NCBI GenBank assembly: GCA_963713275.1
Contig: CAVQLG010000013.1
Span: 124,001-188,000, forward strand
Direction: 5' to 3'
Length of the DNA: 64,000 nt
From: CAIWHR01 sp963713275
Lineage (GTDB): Bacteria > Pseudomonadota > Gammaproteobacteria > Burkholderiales > Casimicrobiaceae
Within the stretch, counting starts at the first letter, position 1. Each line of letters opens with the position of its first letter. A program made the position numbers and the translations under genes. The notes below the pieces were generated by a model. The model saw only the letters and a list, made by a program, of their open reading frames with translations, was not told where the DNA came from and made no database searches. Below, one piece after another: positions 24,527-33,960 of the stretch.

Positions 24527-27500
24527 GCCGACTCTCCCGCGTGCGCCGGCGCGTCGAGCCAGTCGACGGTCTTCATCCTGCGCACGACGACGAACTCGTC
24601 CCGGTTGGTCCCGATCGTGCCGTAGTAGTTGAAGCCGTAGGACTGCTGGGCGTAACCGCCGATCATGTGCGTTGGCTTGACCGCGATCCGCGTCACCGAG
24701 TTGTGGATGCCGCCACGCGTGCCGGTGATCTCCGATCCCGGCGTGTTCACGATCTTCTCCTGCGCGTGGTACATGAGGCACATGCCGTTGCTCACGCGCT
24801 GGCTGACGACCGCCCGCGCGGCGATCGCGCCGTTGACGTTGAAGAGCTCGATCCAGTCGTTGTCCTCGATGCCGGCGCGCCTCGCGTCGTCCTCGGACAT
24901 CCAGACGATCGGCCCGCCGCGCGAGAGCGTCAGCATGATGAGGTTGTCGGTGTAGGTCGAGTGGATCCCCCACTTCTGGTGCGGCGTGATGAAGTTGAGA
25001 ACGATCTCCGGGTTGCCGTTCGGCTTCTTGCCGGCGATCGGGTGCACGGTCTTCAGGTCGACCGGCGGCCGGTAGACGCAGAACCCCTCGCCGAACGCCA
25101 GCATCCACTTGTGATCCTGGTAGAGCTGCTGGCGGCCGGTGAGCGTCCGCCAAGGGATCAGCTCGTGGACGTTGGTGTAGCCCGAGTTGTAGCTCACGTG
25201 CTCGGACTCGATGCCGCTCCACGTCGGGCTGGAGATGATCTTGCGCGGCTGCGCCTGGATGTCGCGGAAGCGGATCTTCTCGTCCTCCTTCATCGCCGCG
25301 AGGTGCGCGTGCTCGCGGCCGGTGATCACCGACAGCGCCTCCCAGGCCTTGACCGCCACTTCGCCGTTGGTCTCCGGGGCCAGCATCAGCACGACCTCGG
25401 CGGCGTCGATGTCCGACTCGATCCGCGGCATGCCCTTGGCCACGCCCTCCTCGGTGACGCGGTAGTTGAGCTCGCCCAGGTTCTTGACCTCGTGCTCGGT
25501 GTTCCACGCGATGCCCTTGCCGCCGTTGCCGACCTTGGCCATCAGCGGGCCCAGTGCGGTGTACTTGCGGTAGGTGTTCGGATAGTCGCGCTCGACGACT
25601 GTCATCTGCGGCGCCGTCTTGCCCGGCACGAGCTCGCATTGCCCCTTCTTCCAGTCGCGGACGTCGAGCGGCTGGGCGAGTTCGCTCGGCGTGTCGTGCA
25701 GCGTCGGTGTGAGCACCAGCTCCTTCTCGACGCCGAGGTGCCCGACGCAGACCTCGGAGAACTTCCTCGCGATGCCCTTGTAGATCTCCCAGTCGCTCCT
25801 CGCCTCCCACGCCGGGTCCACGGCCGCGGAGAGCGGATGGATGAACGGGTGCATGTCGGAGGTGTTGAGGTCGTTCTTCTCGTACCAGGTCGCCGTCGGC
25901 AGCACGATGTCCGAGTACATGCACGTCGTCGACATCCGGAAGTCGAGCGTCGTCAGGAGGTCGAGCTTGCCCTCCGGCGCCTCGTCGCGCCACACGACCT
26001 CCTCGGGCTTCTGGCCGCCGAAGCTGCCGAGGTCCTTGCCCTGCACGCCGTGCCGCGTGCCGAGCAGGTGCTTGAGGAAGTACTCGTGCCCCTTGCCGGA
26101 GCTGCCCAGGAGGTTCGAGCGCCAGACGAACAGGTTGCGCGGGAAGTTGGCCGGATGGTCCGGGTCCTCGCACGACAGCTTGAGTCCGCCCCCCTTCAGC
26201 TGGCTGACGGCGTACTCCTTGGGATCGACCCCTGCCCTGCCGGCGGCGCGGCAGACCTCGAGCGGATTGGTGGCGAGTTGCGGCGCGCTCGGCAGCCAGC
26301 CCATCCGCTCCGCGCGGGCGTTGAAGTCGATCAGGCTGCCGGTGTACTCGTTCGGGTCGGCGAGCGGCGACAGGATCTCGCGCACGCCCAGCTTCTCGTA
26401 GCGCCACTGGTCGGTGTGCGCGTAGAAGAACGACGTCGAGTTCATCTGGCGCGGCGGGCGGTGCCAGTCGAGCGCGAACGCGAGCGCCGTCCACCCGGTC
26501 TGCGGGCGCAGCTTCTCCTGGCCGACGTAGTGCGCCCAGCCCCCGCCCGACTTGCCGACGGTCCCGCACATGACCAGCATGTTGATGATGCTGCGGTAGT
26601 TCATGTCGGAGTGGAACCAGTGGTTCATCGCCGCGCCGATGATGACCATCGACTTGCCGCGCGTCTTGTCGGCGTTGTCGGCGAACTGCCGCGCGACGGC
26701 GATCACCTGCTCGGCCGGCACGCCGGTGATCTTCTGCTGCCAGGCGGGCGTGTACGGCACGTTCGCGTCGTACGACGCAGCGACGTTCTCGCCGCCCAGA
26801 CCGCGGTCGATGCCGTAGTTCGCGCACAGGAGGTCGAACACGGTGGCGACCAGCGCCTCGCCGTCGGCCAGCGCCACCTTCCTGACCGGGACGTTGCGAC
26901 GCAGGATGTCGCTGCCCTGGTCGTTGTTGCGGAAGACCTCGTGCTCGATGCCGCCGAAGTACGGGAACGCGACCGCCTGCACGTCGTCGCGCGCGTCGAT
27001 CAGCGTCAGCCGGAGCTTCACCTCGGCGCCGCTGCCGTCCTTGCTCTCGAGATTCCACTTGCCGAGGTCGCCGCCCGCCGATTGTCCCCACCGGTAACCG
27101 ATCGAACCCAGCGGCGCGACGAGCTTGCCGCTCACCTCGTCGACGGCCACCGTCTTCCACTCCGGGTTGTTCGTCTGGCCGAGGGCCCCGGGCAGGTCGG
27201 AGGTCCGCAGCAGCCGGTCGGCGACGAGCTCGCGCCCGCGGCGCACGAGTTTCACCAGCATCGGCAGGTCGCTGTAGCGGCGGCAGTAGTCCTGGAAGTA
27301 CGCCGACGGCCGCTGCAGGTGGAACTCCTTCAGGATCACGTGGCCCATCGCCAGCGCCAGCGCGGCGTCGGTGCCCTGCGTGGGATGCAGCCAGAGGTCG
27401 GCGAGCTTGGCGACCTCCGAGTAGTCCGGCGTCACCGCGACGACCTTCGCCCCTTTGTAGCGGACCTCGGTGAAGAAGTGCGCGTCGGGCGTGCGCGTCT

Positions 27501-28272
27501 GGGGCACGTTCGAGCCCCAGGCCATGAGAAACGTCGAGTTGTACCAGTCGGCCGACTCGGGCACGTCGGTCTGCTCGCCCCACATCTGCGGCGAGGACGG
27601 CGGCAGGTCGCAGTACCAGTCGTAGAAGCTCATGCACACGCCGCCGATCAGCGACAGGTAGCGGCTGCCCGCGGCGTAGGACACCATCGACATCGCCGGG
27701 ATCGGCGAGAAGCCGACGACGCGGTCGGGGCCGTACTTCTTGACCGTGTAGACGTTGGCGGCGGCGATGATCTCGTTGACCTCGTCCCACGACGAGCGCA
27801 CGAAGCCGCCCAGGCCGCGCACCGACTTGTAGCTCTGGGTCTTGGCCGGGTCCTCGACGATCGATGCCCAGGCCTCGACCGGTGCCAGCGTCTGGCGCGC
27901 CGCGCGCCACAGCCGCATGAGGCGGCCTCGCACCAGCGGATACTTGACGCGATTGGCGCTGTAGAGATACCAGGAGTAGGAGGCGCCGCGCGCGCAGCCG
28001 CGCGGCTCGTGGTTGGGCATGTCGGGCCGCGTGCGCGGATAGTCGGTCTGTTGCGTCTCCCAGGTGACCACGCCGCCCTTGACGTAGATCTTCCAGCTGC
28101 ACGAGCCCGTGCAGTTGACGCCGTGCGTGGAGCGTACGATCTTGTCGGCGGCCCAGCGGTCACGGTACGCGCGCTCCCAGGTGCGATCCTCCTGGGTGAC
28201 GACGCCGTGCCCGTCGGAGAAGGGCTGCCGGTCGCGGGTGAAGTACGTGAGGCGGTCGAGGAAATGACTCAT
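24523..28272 (-). CDS. narG: Respiratory nitrate reductase alpha subunit (Mo-bisMGD)
   Basis: 1249 aa. Catalytic subunit reducing nitrate to nitrite on the cytoplasmic face. The N-terminus has the HGVNCTGSCSWKIYVK element that ligates the FS0 cluster (one His, three Cys) and the following RGCARGASYSWYLYSANRVK block; the Mo ligand Asp falls in the expected YNSTFLMAWGSN region. The C-terminus ends with GYAQQSYGFNYYGTIGTNRD, the NarG signature. Length and motifs match the E. coli enzyme (1247 aa). No frame break. Confidence 0.98.
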   Translation of the reverse strand: MSHFLDRLTYFTRDRQPFSDGHGVVTQEDRTWERAYRDRWAADKIVRSTHGVNCTGSCSWKIYVKGGVVTWETQQTDYPRTRPDMPNHEPRGCARGASYSWYLYSANRVKYPLVRGRLMRLWRAARQTLAPVEAWASIVEDPAKTQSYKSVRGLGGFVRSSWDEVNEIIAAANVYTVKKYGPDRVVGFSPIPAMSMVSYAAGSRYLSLIGGVCMSFYDWYCDLPPSSPQMWGEQTDVPESADWYNSTFLMAWGSNVPQTRTPDAHFFTEVRYKGAKVVAVTPDYSEVAKLADLWLHPTQGTDAALALAMGHVILKEFHLQRPSAYFQDYCRRYSDLPMLVKLVRRGRELVADRLLRTSDLPGALGQTNNPEWKTVAVDEVSGKLVAPLGSIGYRWGQSAGGDLGKWNLESKDGSGAEVKLRLTLIDARDDVQAVAFPYFGGIEHEVFRNNDQGSDILRRNVPVRKVALADGEALVATVFDLLCANYGIDRGLGGENVAASYDANVPYTPAWQQKITGVPAEQVIAVARQFADNADKTRGKSMVIIGAAMNHWFHSDMNYRSIINMLVMCGTVGKSGGGWAHYVGQEKLRPQTGWTALAFALDWHRPPRQMNSTSFFYAHTDQWRYEKLGVREILSPLADPNEYTGSLIDFNARAERMGWLPSAPQLATNPLEVCRAAGRAGVDPKEYAVSQLKGGGLKLSCEDPDHPANFPRNLFVWRSNLLGSSGKGHEYFLKHLLGTRHGVQGKDLGSFGGQKPEEVVWRDEAPEGKLDLLTTLDFRMSTTCMYSDIVLPTATWYEKNDLNTSDMHPFIHPLSAAVDPAWEARSDWEIYKGIARKFSEVCVGHLGVEKELVLTPTLHDTPSELAQPLDVRDWKKGQCELVPGKTAPQMTVVERDYPNTYRKYTALGPLMAKVGNGGKGIAWNTEHEVKNLGELNYRVTEEGVAKGMPRIESDIDAAEVVLMLAPETNGEVAVKAWEALSVITGREHAHLAAMKEDEKIRFRDIQAQPRKIISSPTWSGIESEHVSYNSGYTNVHELIPWRTLTGRQQLYQDHKWMLAFGEGFCVYRPPVDLKTVHPIAGKKPNGNPEIVLNFITPHQKWGIHSTYTDNLIMLTLSRGGPIVWMSEDDARRAGIEDNDWIELFNVNGAIAARAVVSQRVSNGMCLMYHAQEKIVNTPGSEITGTRGGIHNSVTRIAVKPTHMIGGYAQQSYGFNYYGTIGTNRDEFVVVRRMKTVDWLDAPAHAGESA

Positions 28273-28366
28273 GGAGTGCTCCCGTGGGGACGACTGCGAA
28301 TGGCTACGAGCGAACGAGGGACGCCGCCGGCGCGCGTGCCGGGACCGGAGCGCGGCGGGTGGATGA

Positions 28367-29755
28367 TCAGCATGCGAGCGCCGGTTGCCGGCGGATGTAG
28401 AACCACCAGGTGACGGCGATGCAGGACAGGTAGAACGCGAGAAAGGGGTAGAGCGCGGCGAACGTGCCCCCCGTGATCGCCACGGCGGTGCCGAAGGCCT
28501 TGGGAATGAAGAAGCCGCCGAACGCGGCGATCGCCGAGGCGAGCCCGAGTCCCGCCGCGCCCTCGAAGGTGCCCTCGCGCAGCGCGCGGGCTTCGCCCTC
28601 GGTCGAGCCCGCGAGCGCGCGCCGCGCGTGGGCGATGAACACGGCCGGGATCAGCTGGAACACGGCACCGTTGGCCATCCCGCTGGCGACGAACAGCAGC
28701 GAATACAGCCCGAGGAATGCGCCGACGCCGCCCGTCATCCGCGCCCCGGCGCCGAGCAGCAGCAGGAGCAGCACGATGAGCGCCATGGCGGCGAACGCGG
28801 CGAGTGCCACCTGCGCGCCGCCGAACTGGTCGGCGAACCATCCCCCGGCGGGCCGCGCGAGCGCGGCCAGCAGCGGACCGACGAACGCGTAGCCGGTGAC
28901 CTCGGCGCCGCTGAACTCGAGGTCCGCGACCAGCGGGAAGCCGGCGGCGAAGCCGACGAACGAGCCGAAGCTGCCAAGGTACAGCCAGGCGAGAATCCAG
29001 GTATGCGGGCGCAGGAACACGATTGCCTGGTCGGCAGCGCTCGCCCGTACCGGCGCGAGATCGTCCATGAACCGCCACGCGGCCGCCGCCGCAAGCAGGA
29101 TCAGCGGCACCCAGGCGAAGCCGGCGTTCTGCAGCCAGATCTCGCGCGTGAGGCTGCCTTCGGCCCACTGCTGCGGCGCGCCGCCCAGCGCGCCGAAGAT
29201 CGCCGTGCCGACGACCAGCGGGATCGCGACCTGCGCGAGGCCCACGCCGAGGTTGCCCACGCCCGCGTTCCAGCCCAGCGCCTCGCCTTTGCGCTCGGCG
29301 GGATAGAAGAAGCTGATGTTCGCCATGCTCGAGGCGAAGTTGCCGCCGCCGATACCGGCGGTGATCGCCAGCAGCACGAACGTGGGGTAGTCAGTCGATG
29401 GATCGCGGACCGCAAGCCCGAGGCCGATGACGGGAACGAGCAGCGCCGCCGTCGAGAGCGTCGTCCACGTCCGGCCGCCGAAGATCGGCACCATGAACGA
29501 GAACAGGAGCCGCAGCGTGCCGCCGGCGAGGCCCGGGAGCGCCGCCAGCCAGAAGAGCTGATTGGGGCTGAAGTGGAAGCCGATCCGCGGCAACTGCACG
29601 ACGACGATGCTCCACAGCATCCACACGGCGAAAGCGATCACCAGCGCCGGCGCCGAGACGAGCAGGTTGCGCCGGGCGACGCGCGCGCCCTCGCGGACCC
29701 AGAACGCGCGGTCCTCGGGTTCCCAGTAGGCGATCTGCGGCGCCATGGCGTTCAC
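28367..29755 (-). CDS. narK: NarK-family nitrate/nitrite transporter (third copy)
   Basis: 462 aa, MFS fold with 12 helices. The two nitrate-signature motifs of the NNP family are seen: GIGGGNFASSMANISFFYP (helix 5) and the matching G/A-rich segment in the second half (FVASGMANGAVFQLIP). The N-terminus WEPEDRAFWVREGARVARRN is shared with NarK2-like proteins. Likely nitrate/nitrite exchange. 94 bp before narG on the same strand; start at ATG 29755 or the near ATG 29746. Confidence 0.93.
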   Translation of the reverse strand: MNAMAPQIAYWEPEDRAFWVREGARVARRNLLVSAPALVIAFAVWMLWSIVVVQLPRIGFHFSPNQLFWLAALPGLAGGTLRLLFSFMVPIFGGRTWTTLSTAALLVPVIGLGLAVRDPSTDYPTFVLLAITAGIGGGNFASSMANISFFYPAERKGEALGWNAGVGNLGVGLAQVAIPLVVGTAIFGALGGAPQQWAEGSLTREIWLQNAGFAWVPLILLAAAAAWRFMDDLAPVRASAADQAIVFLRPHTWILAWLYLGSFGSFVGFAAGFPLVADLEFSGAEVTGYAFVGPLLAALARPAGGWFADQFGGAQVALAAFAAMALIVLLLLLLGAGARMTGGVGAFLGLYSLLFVASGMANGAVFQLIPAVFIAHARRALAGSTEGEARALREGTFEGAAGLGLASAIAAFGGFFIPKAFGTAVAITGGTFAALYPFLAFYLSCIAVTWWFYIRRQPALAC

Positions 29756-29840
29756 GGTGCGGGGTGGGCGGGCGTTCCGGCGAGGGGACGGGGGCGTGTC
29801 CGTCGGGTTCGGCCTGCGCGGGGCTCCCGTCCGACGACGG

Positions 29841-31490
29841 TCAGGGGTTCTTCACGTAGGCGTTCTTGCGCAGGTAGAACCACCAGTTCAGCACCAGGCA
29901 CAGCGCGTAGAAGATCGCGAACCCGTACATCGCGTTCTGCGGGGTGCCGGCCTTGATCTCGCCGCCGATCACCACCGGCGCGATGAACGAACCGTAGGCG
30001 GCCACCGCCGAGGTCCAGCCCAGCACCGGGCCGGCCTGCACGCGGTCGTAGATGACGCCGATGGTGCGGAAGGTCGACCCGTTGCCGATGCCGCTCGCCG
30101 CGAACAGCACGATGAAGAGCAGGATGAACGGCATGAAGTACTGCTCGGGCGTTGCCGACGCGTAGGCCAGCATCATCACGTAGCCGACCGCGACCGACGC
30201 GACGACCATCACCAGCGAGATGACCTGCGTCACGATCGAGCCGCCGACCTTGTCCGAGACCCAGCCCCCGATGGGGCGGATGAGCGCGCCGACGAACGGT
30301 CCGATCCAGGCGTAGGTGAGCGCCGACGGCGCGTTCGGGTTCGGCAGGTGCTTCACCACTCCGGCCGCGTCCACGACGTGGCTCTGACCGAAGATCACCG
30401 TGATGGACAGCGGCAGCGCGTTGGAGAAGCCGATGAACGAACCGAAGGTGACGATGTAGAGCAGCGTCATCGACCAGGTGTGCTTGTCCTTGAAGATCGC
30501 GAACTGCTTCTGCAGGTTGGGCTTCATGTCGCCGAACGCGACCAGCTTCATCGCGAGCAGCGTGCCGACGATGATCAGCGGCAGCGCCACCCACATGTTC
30601 AGGACGCCGAGCCCGGTGGGCTTGGGCAGGTACAGGTAGAGACCGAGCGCCGCGGTGATCATCGCCACCGCGTACAGCAGGAGGATCTTGAAGAACGCCG
30701 CCGCCGTCGAGCCGATGTTGGGCGAGATCGGCTGCAGGTTGTTCATCCCGAAGAAGCCGGCGAACGCGAGCGGAACGAGCAGGACCAGCCAGATGAAACC
30801 GCCGTTCTGGATGTACGTCGGCGTCCCGGCGGCGATCTTGCCGATCAGCGTCCCGGAGGGCTTGACCAGCGTCATCGGGTCGCCGCCGAGGGCGCCGAAC
30901 ACCGCGGTCGTCATCACCAGCGGGATCAGGATCTGCATCGTCGTGACGCCGAAATTGCCCAGGCCCGCGTTGATGCCGAGCGCGGTGCCCTGCAGCCGCT
31001 TGGGGAAGAACGTGTTGATGTTCGACATCGAGCACGCGAAGTTGCCGCCGCCGATGCCGGACAGCAGCGCCAGGAACTGGAACACCCACAGCGGCGTGTC
31101 CTTGTCCTGCAGCGCGACGCCGGTGCCGAAGGCCGGGATCATCAGCAGCGCGGTGGTCAAGAACACCGTGTTGCGACCGCCGGCGAGCCGGATGAAGAAC
31201 GACGCGGGGATGCGCAGCGTCGCCCCGGACAGCCCCGAGATCGCCGCCAGCGTGAAGAGCTCGGGCTGCGTGAACGCGAAGCCCAGGTTCTGCATCTGCA
31301 CCGTGATGATGCCCCACATCACCCAGACGGCGAACCCGCAGAGCAGGCTGGGCACGGAGATCCACAGGTTGCGGTTGGCGACCCCTTTGCCGGTCGAGTC
31401 CCAGAACGCGTTGTCCTCGGGGCGCCAGTCGACGATGTCGACAGAGCTGGTGACCTTGGGGGGGGTGGCGGCTTGCACGGTGTTCATCAT
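29841..31490 (-). CDS. narK2: NarK-family nitrate/nitrite transporter (second copy, long form)
   Basis: 549 aa from ATG 31490 with GGGAG upstream. NNP signature motifs GIGGGNFACSMSNINTFFP and FAASGIGNGSTFRTIG are intact. It opens with VDWRPEDNAFWDSTGKGVAN, as in NarK2/NarU-type carriers. About 90 residues longer than its downstream paralogue owing to an extended central region (QKQFAIFKDKHTWSM and LPLSITVIFGQSHVVD). Probably the nitrate/nitrite antiporter form; the symbol marks order, not proven orthology. Confidence 0.93.
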   Translation of the reverse strand: MMNTVQAATPPKVTSSVDIVDWRPEDNAFWDSTGKGVANRNLWISVPSLLCGFAVWVMWGIITVQMQNLGFAFTQPELFTLAAISGLSGATLRIPASFFIRLAGGRNTVFLTTALLMIPAFGTGVALQDKDTPLWVFQFLALLSGIGGGNFACSMSNINTFFPKRLQGTALGINAGLGNFGVTTMQILIPLVMTTAVFGALGGDPMTLVKPSGTLIGKIAAGTPTYIQNGGFIWLVLLVPLAFAGFFGMNNLQPISPNIGSTAAAFFKILLLYAVAMITAALGLYLYLPKPTGLGVLNMWVALPLIIVGTLLAMKLVAFGDMKPNLQKQFAIFKDKHTWSMTLLYIVTFGSFIGFSNALPLSITVIFGQSHVVDAAGVVKHLPNPNAPSALTYAWIGPFVGALIRPIGGWVSDKVGGSIVTQVISLVMVVASVAVGYVMMLAYASATPEQYFMPFILLFIVLFAASGIGNGSTFRTIGVIYDRVQAGPVLGWTSAVAAYGSFIAPVVIGGEIKAGTPQNAMYGFAIFYALCLVLNWWFYLRKNAYVKNP

Positions 31491-31521
31491 CGACTCCCTG
31501 AAATGCGGCCCGCGAGTTCTT

Positions 31522-31593
31522 GTAGGAGCGGCTTCAGCCGCGAATGCCAAGCAGCGTGCGGTGTACGGTTCGCGCCTGAAGGCGCTTCCACAC
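31522..31593. repeat. Paired inverted REP sequences (REPIN-like) within the nar operon
   Basis: At 31522-31544 is a REP-type unit starting GTAGGAGCGGCTTCAG and closing CCGCGAA, whose core folds into a CGGCT-TCA-AGCCG-type hairpin. At 31569-31593 is a second, inverted unit (its complement starts GTGTGGAAGCGCCTTCAG and closes GCGCGAA). The two share GxGCGxCTTCAGxCGCGAA with compensating changes at the stem positions. This is the arrangement of REPINs/BIMEs dispersed by RAYT transposases in Pseudomonas and Xanthomonas relatives. It lies between narK1 and narK2. Confidence 0.7.
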
Positions 31594-31628
31594 GGCTCAC
31601 GGCTCGTTCGAGCCATCCGCCACGGGCA

Positions 31629-32891
31629 TCAGCCCTTGAGGCTGAAGCCCTTCGAGCGCACGCCCATGAGTTCGGTCTTGCGCACCTCGGTCCAGTACAT
31701 CCAGATGAGCGACACCCAGACGACGCCGTACATCAGCATGAAGCACGACGAGCGGATGCCGGTCAGGTCCAGCAGCACGCCGAACAGGATCGGCAGCAGG
31801 AATCCGCCCAGGCCGCCGGCGAGTCCGACGACGCCGGAGATCACGCCGATGTTCTGCGGGTACTCGTCGGAGATGTACTTGAACACCGACGCCTTGCCGA
31901 ACGCCCAGGCGATGCCCATGAGGAACATCAGCGCCGTGAACGCCCAGGGGTTGAGGCCGACGTGAAAGGTCTTCGGTCCGTCGACGGTGGCGATCGTCAT
32001 CGACGTCTGCGGATAGGAGAGCAGGAAGAGGCAGATCCAGGACACCCAGAGCACCCACCAGGTCACCTTGTGCGCGCCCCACTTGTCGGACATCCAGCCA
32101 CCGACCGCGCGCAGCACGCCGCCGGGCAGCGAGAAACCCGCCGCGAGCAGCGCCGCGAGCCGGATCTCGAAGCCGTACTCGGTGACGTAGTACTGCGTCA
32201 TCCACAGCGCCAGCGCGACGTAGCCGCCGAACACGATCGAGTAGTACTGGCAGTACTTCCAGACGTTGGGATCGCGCAGCACCGCGAGCTGCTGGCGCCA
32301 GGTGATGCGCGAGTCGACGAGATGCTTGGGATCGCTGTAGCTGAACAACCAGAAGAGGATCGCCGTGCCGAGCATCACCGCGGCGTAGACCTGCGGCACC
32401 ACCGCCCAGCCGACGGCGACGACGATCGCCGGGGCGACGAACTTGTTGACGGCCGCGCCCGAGTTCCCGGCACCGTAGACGCCCATGGCGAAGCCCTGGT
32501 GCTTGCGGTCGAACCAGCGCGCGACGTACGGCGTGCCCACCGAGAACGAGCCGCCGGCCACACCGACGAAGAGACCCAGGACGAGGTACTGCCAGAACTC
32601 GGTCGCGTAGCCGATGAGCCAGATCGGGATCACGCAGACCAGCATCAGCCAGAACAGCACGATGCGGCCGCCGTACTTGTCGGTCCACATCCCCAGGGGA
32701 ACGCGGATGAGCGAGCCGGTGAGCACCGGCGTCGCCGTCAGGATCCCGAACTGCGTGGCGTTGAGGTTCAGCGTCTTTTTGATCGGGATCCCGATCACGC
32801 CGAACATCATCCAGACCATGAAGCACACCGTGAACGCGAGGGTGCTGACGATCAGCACCGACACCGCCTTCGCCTTTTGCGTCTTGGCCAT
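31629..32891 (-). CDS. narK1: NarK1-type nitrate transporter
   Basis: 420 aa from ATG 32891, preceded by GGAAGGAG at 8 nt. 12-helix MFS with the NNP signatures GVAGGSFSVGTPYVARWFDR and VVGLAGGLGGFLLP. The short, loop-poor form (about 420 aa) is that of NarK1, usually a nitrate/proton symporter, against NarK2-type nitrate/nitrite antiporters. First structural gene of the narK1-narK2-narK3-GHJI series. Confidence 0.93.
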   Translation of the reverse strand: MAKTQKAKAVSVLIVSTLAFTVCFMVWMMFGVIGIPIKKTLNLNATQFGILTATPVLTGSLIRVPLGMWTDKYGGRIVLFWLMLVCVIPIWLIGYATEFWQYLVLGLFVGVAGGSFSVGTPYVARWFDRKHQGFAMGVYGAGNSGAAVNKFVAPAIVVAVGWAVVPQVYAAVMLGTAILFWLFSYSDPKHLVDSRITWRQQLAVLRDPNVWKYCQYYSIVFGGYVALALWMTQYYVTEYGFEIRLAALLAAGFSLPGGVLRAVGGWMSDKWGAHKVTWWVLWVSWICLFLLSYPQTSMTIATVDGPKTFHVGLNPWAFTALMFLMGIAWAFGKASVFKYISDEYPQNIGVISGVVGLAGGLGGFLLPILFGVLLDLTGIRSSCFMLMYGVVWVSLIWMYWTEVRKTELMGVRSKGFSLKG

Positions 32892-33029
32892 CCTGCGCTC
32901 CTTCCCCTGCGTCGCCGTGTTGCAATGCGTCAATTCTCCGGCCTGCGCAGTCGAGGCGACATTCGCCGCAGGGGTCATCGGTGCGCGGCGTTCGGGTTAC
33001 GCCGGCGGTCCGCACGGCCGAGGATGGCG

Positions 33030-33045
33030 TAGTCCGAAAGGAGTA
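33030..33045 (-). promoter_or_regulatory. Candidate NarL-type operator upstream of narK1
   Basis: On the minus strand the 16-mer TACTCCTTTCGGACTA holds one perfect NarL heptamer (TACYYMT) and an inverted second heptamer matching 5 of 7, separated by 2 nt: the 7-2-7 arrangement bound by NarL/NarP. It sits about 140 bp upstream of narK1, fitting control by the adjacent NarX/NarL. Single site, read by eye. Confidence 0.35.
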
Positions 33046-33149
33046 TTGCGCCGCCACGCGGGTGGGGCGGCGCCGACGCGCTCGACGGACTCAGGCTTCC
33101 GCGGCTGCGCCGCCGACGACGCGGCGGCGACGCGCCAGCCGGGCGGTTC

Positions 33150-33878
33150 CTATCGGGGGGGAGGACCGCCCGCGGCCCGCGACGCTGCGGGCATTCGGTA
33201 GCAATACAGCCGCGTGCGCCGCCGGTCGCCGACGGCGACTTCGCGCCAGGGCGCGACGTCCGGCACCGGGAAGCTGTTCGACACCAGCAGCGCGCCAGCC
33301 GGCTGCTCGCCGAGCGCCTTCGTCCACAGCCGGCGCATCGGCGCCGGCGACAGGAACGCGTAGACGACGTCCGCCTGGCCGAGATCGGCCCGCCAGAGGT
33401 CGCCGTAGCGGATCGCGACGTTGCCGCAGCCGACGGCACGCAGGCGGGCGGCGAGCCAGGGCAGCGGCGCGTGCTCGACGCCGACGAACCGGGCATCGGG
33501 GCGGGCGGCCGCCAATCGCAGCAGCAGGCCGCCGTGGCCGCAGCCGAGGTCGACGACGGTGCAGGGCCCCGCGGGCAGCAGGCGCGCGAGCGCGTCGGCG
33601 CTCGCCGCGTTCGTGAGGTACAGCGGCACCCGGCTGCGGTCGGTGCGCCAGAACACGAGCAGGAGCAGCGTGAACGCCGCCAGCCACCACGCCGGATGCA
33701 GCGGCAGGCGCGCTACCAGCACGGCGAGCGGCAGGAATGCCGCGTGGATCGCCCACCACCAGCGCGGCGCGCGGCGCCACGCCGCGACGCCCGCCGCGAC
33801 CGCGCCTTGAATCGCGGCCAGCGGCAGCGGCTGGCGCCACGGCCCCGGGTCCAGACCGGCGAACAGCAGCGCCGCCAC
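33150..33878 (-). CDS. Membrane-tethered class I SAM-dependent methyltransferase
   Basis: About 242 aa from GTG 33878. The N-terminal third has two or three hydrophobic helices (WWAIHAAFLPLAVLVA, LAAFTLLLLVFW); the rest is a Rossmann methyltransferase with motif I VVDLGCGHGGLL and motif II FVGVEHAP. A coding-like stretch continues in frame upstream to narL (EAPAIESERSAYRLPLPS) without a start codon, so the true start may be non-canonical or inside narL. Substrate unknown. Placed between narL and narK1 on the same strand, so it is probably co-transcribed with the nitrate genes. Confidence 0.75.
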   Translation of the reverse strand: MAALLFAGLDPGPWRQPLPLAAIQGAVAAGVAAWRRAPRWWWAIHAAFLPLAVLVARLPLHPAWWLAAFTLLLLVFWRTDRSRVPLYLTNAASADALARLLPAGPCTVVDLGCGHGGLLLRLAAARPDARFVGVEHAPLPWLAARLRAVGCGNVAIRYGDLWRADLGQADVVYAFLSPAPMRRLWTKALGEQPAGALLVSNSFPVPDVAPWREVAVGDRRRTRLYCYRMPAASRAAGGPPPR

Positions 33879-33960
33879 CGTGAAGCCCGCAAGCTGCGCG
33901 CCGAGGATCGACGGCAGTGGCAGGCGATACGCCGAGCGTTCGGATTCGATCGCGGGCGCC

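Noticed and set aside
24271..28413. Very long open frame on the plus strand opposite narG (about 1380 codons).
   Set aside because: It is the antisense shadow of a conserved narG in very GC-rich DNA: Arg/Val/His/Asp-rich, no domain, no ribosome site.
32920..32933. TTGCAATGCGTCAA as an FNR/Anr box before narK1.
   Set aside because: Only 7 of 10 consensus positions on the minus strand, and it lies 29 bp before the start codon, so activation from -41.5 would place transcription start inside the gene.
29745..33032. Long plus-strand open frame opposite the narK genes.
   Set aside because: Antisense shadow; the opposite strand carries three complete MFS transporters.
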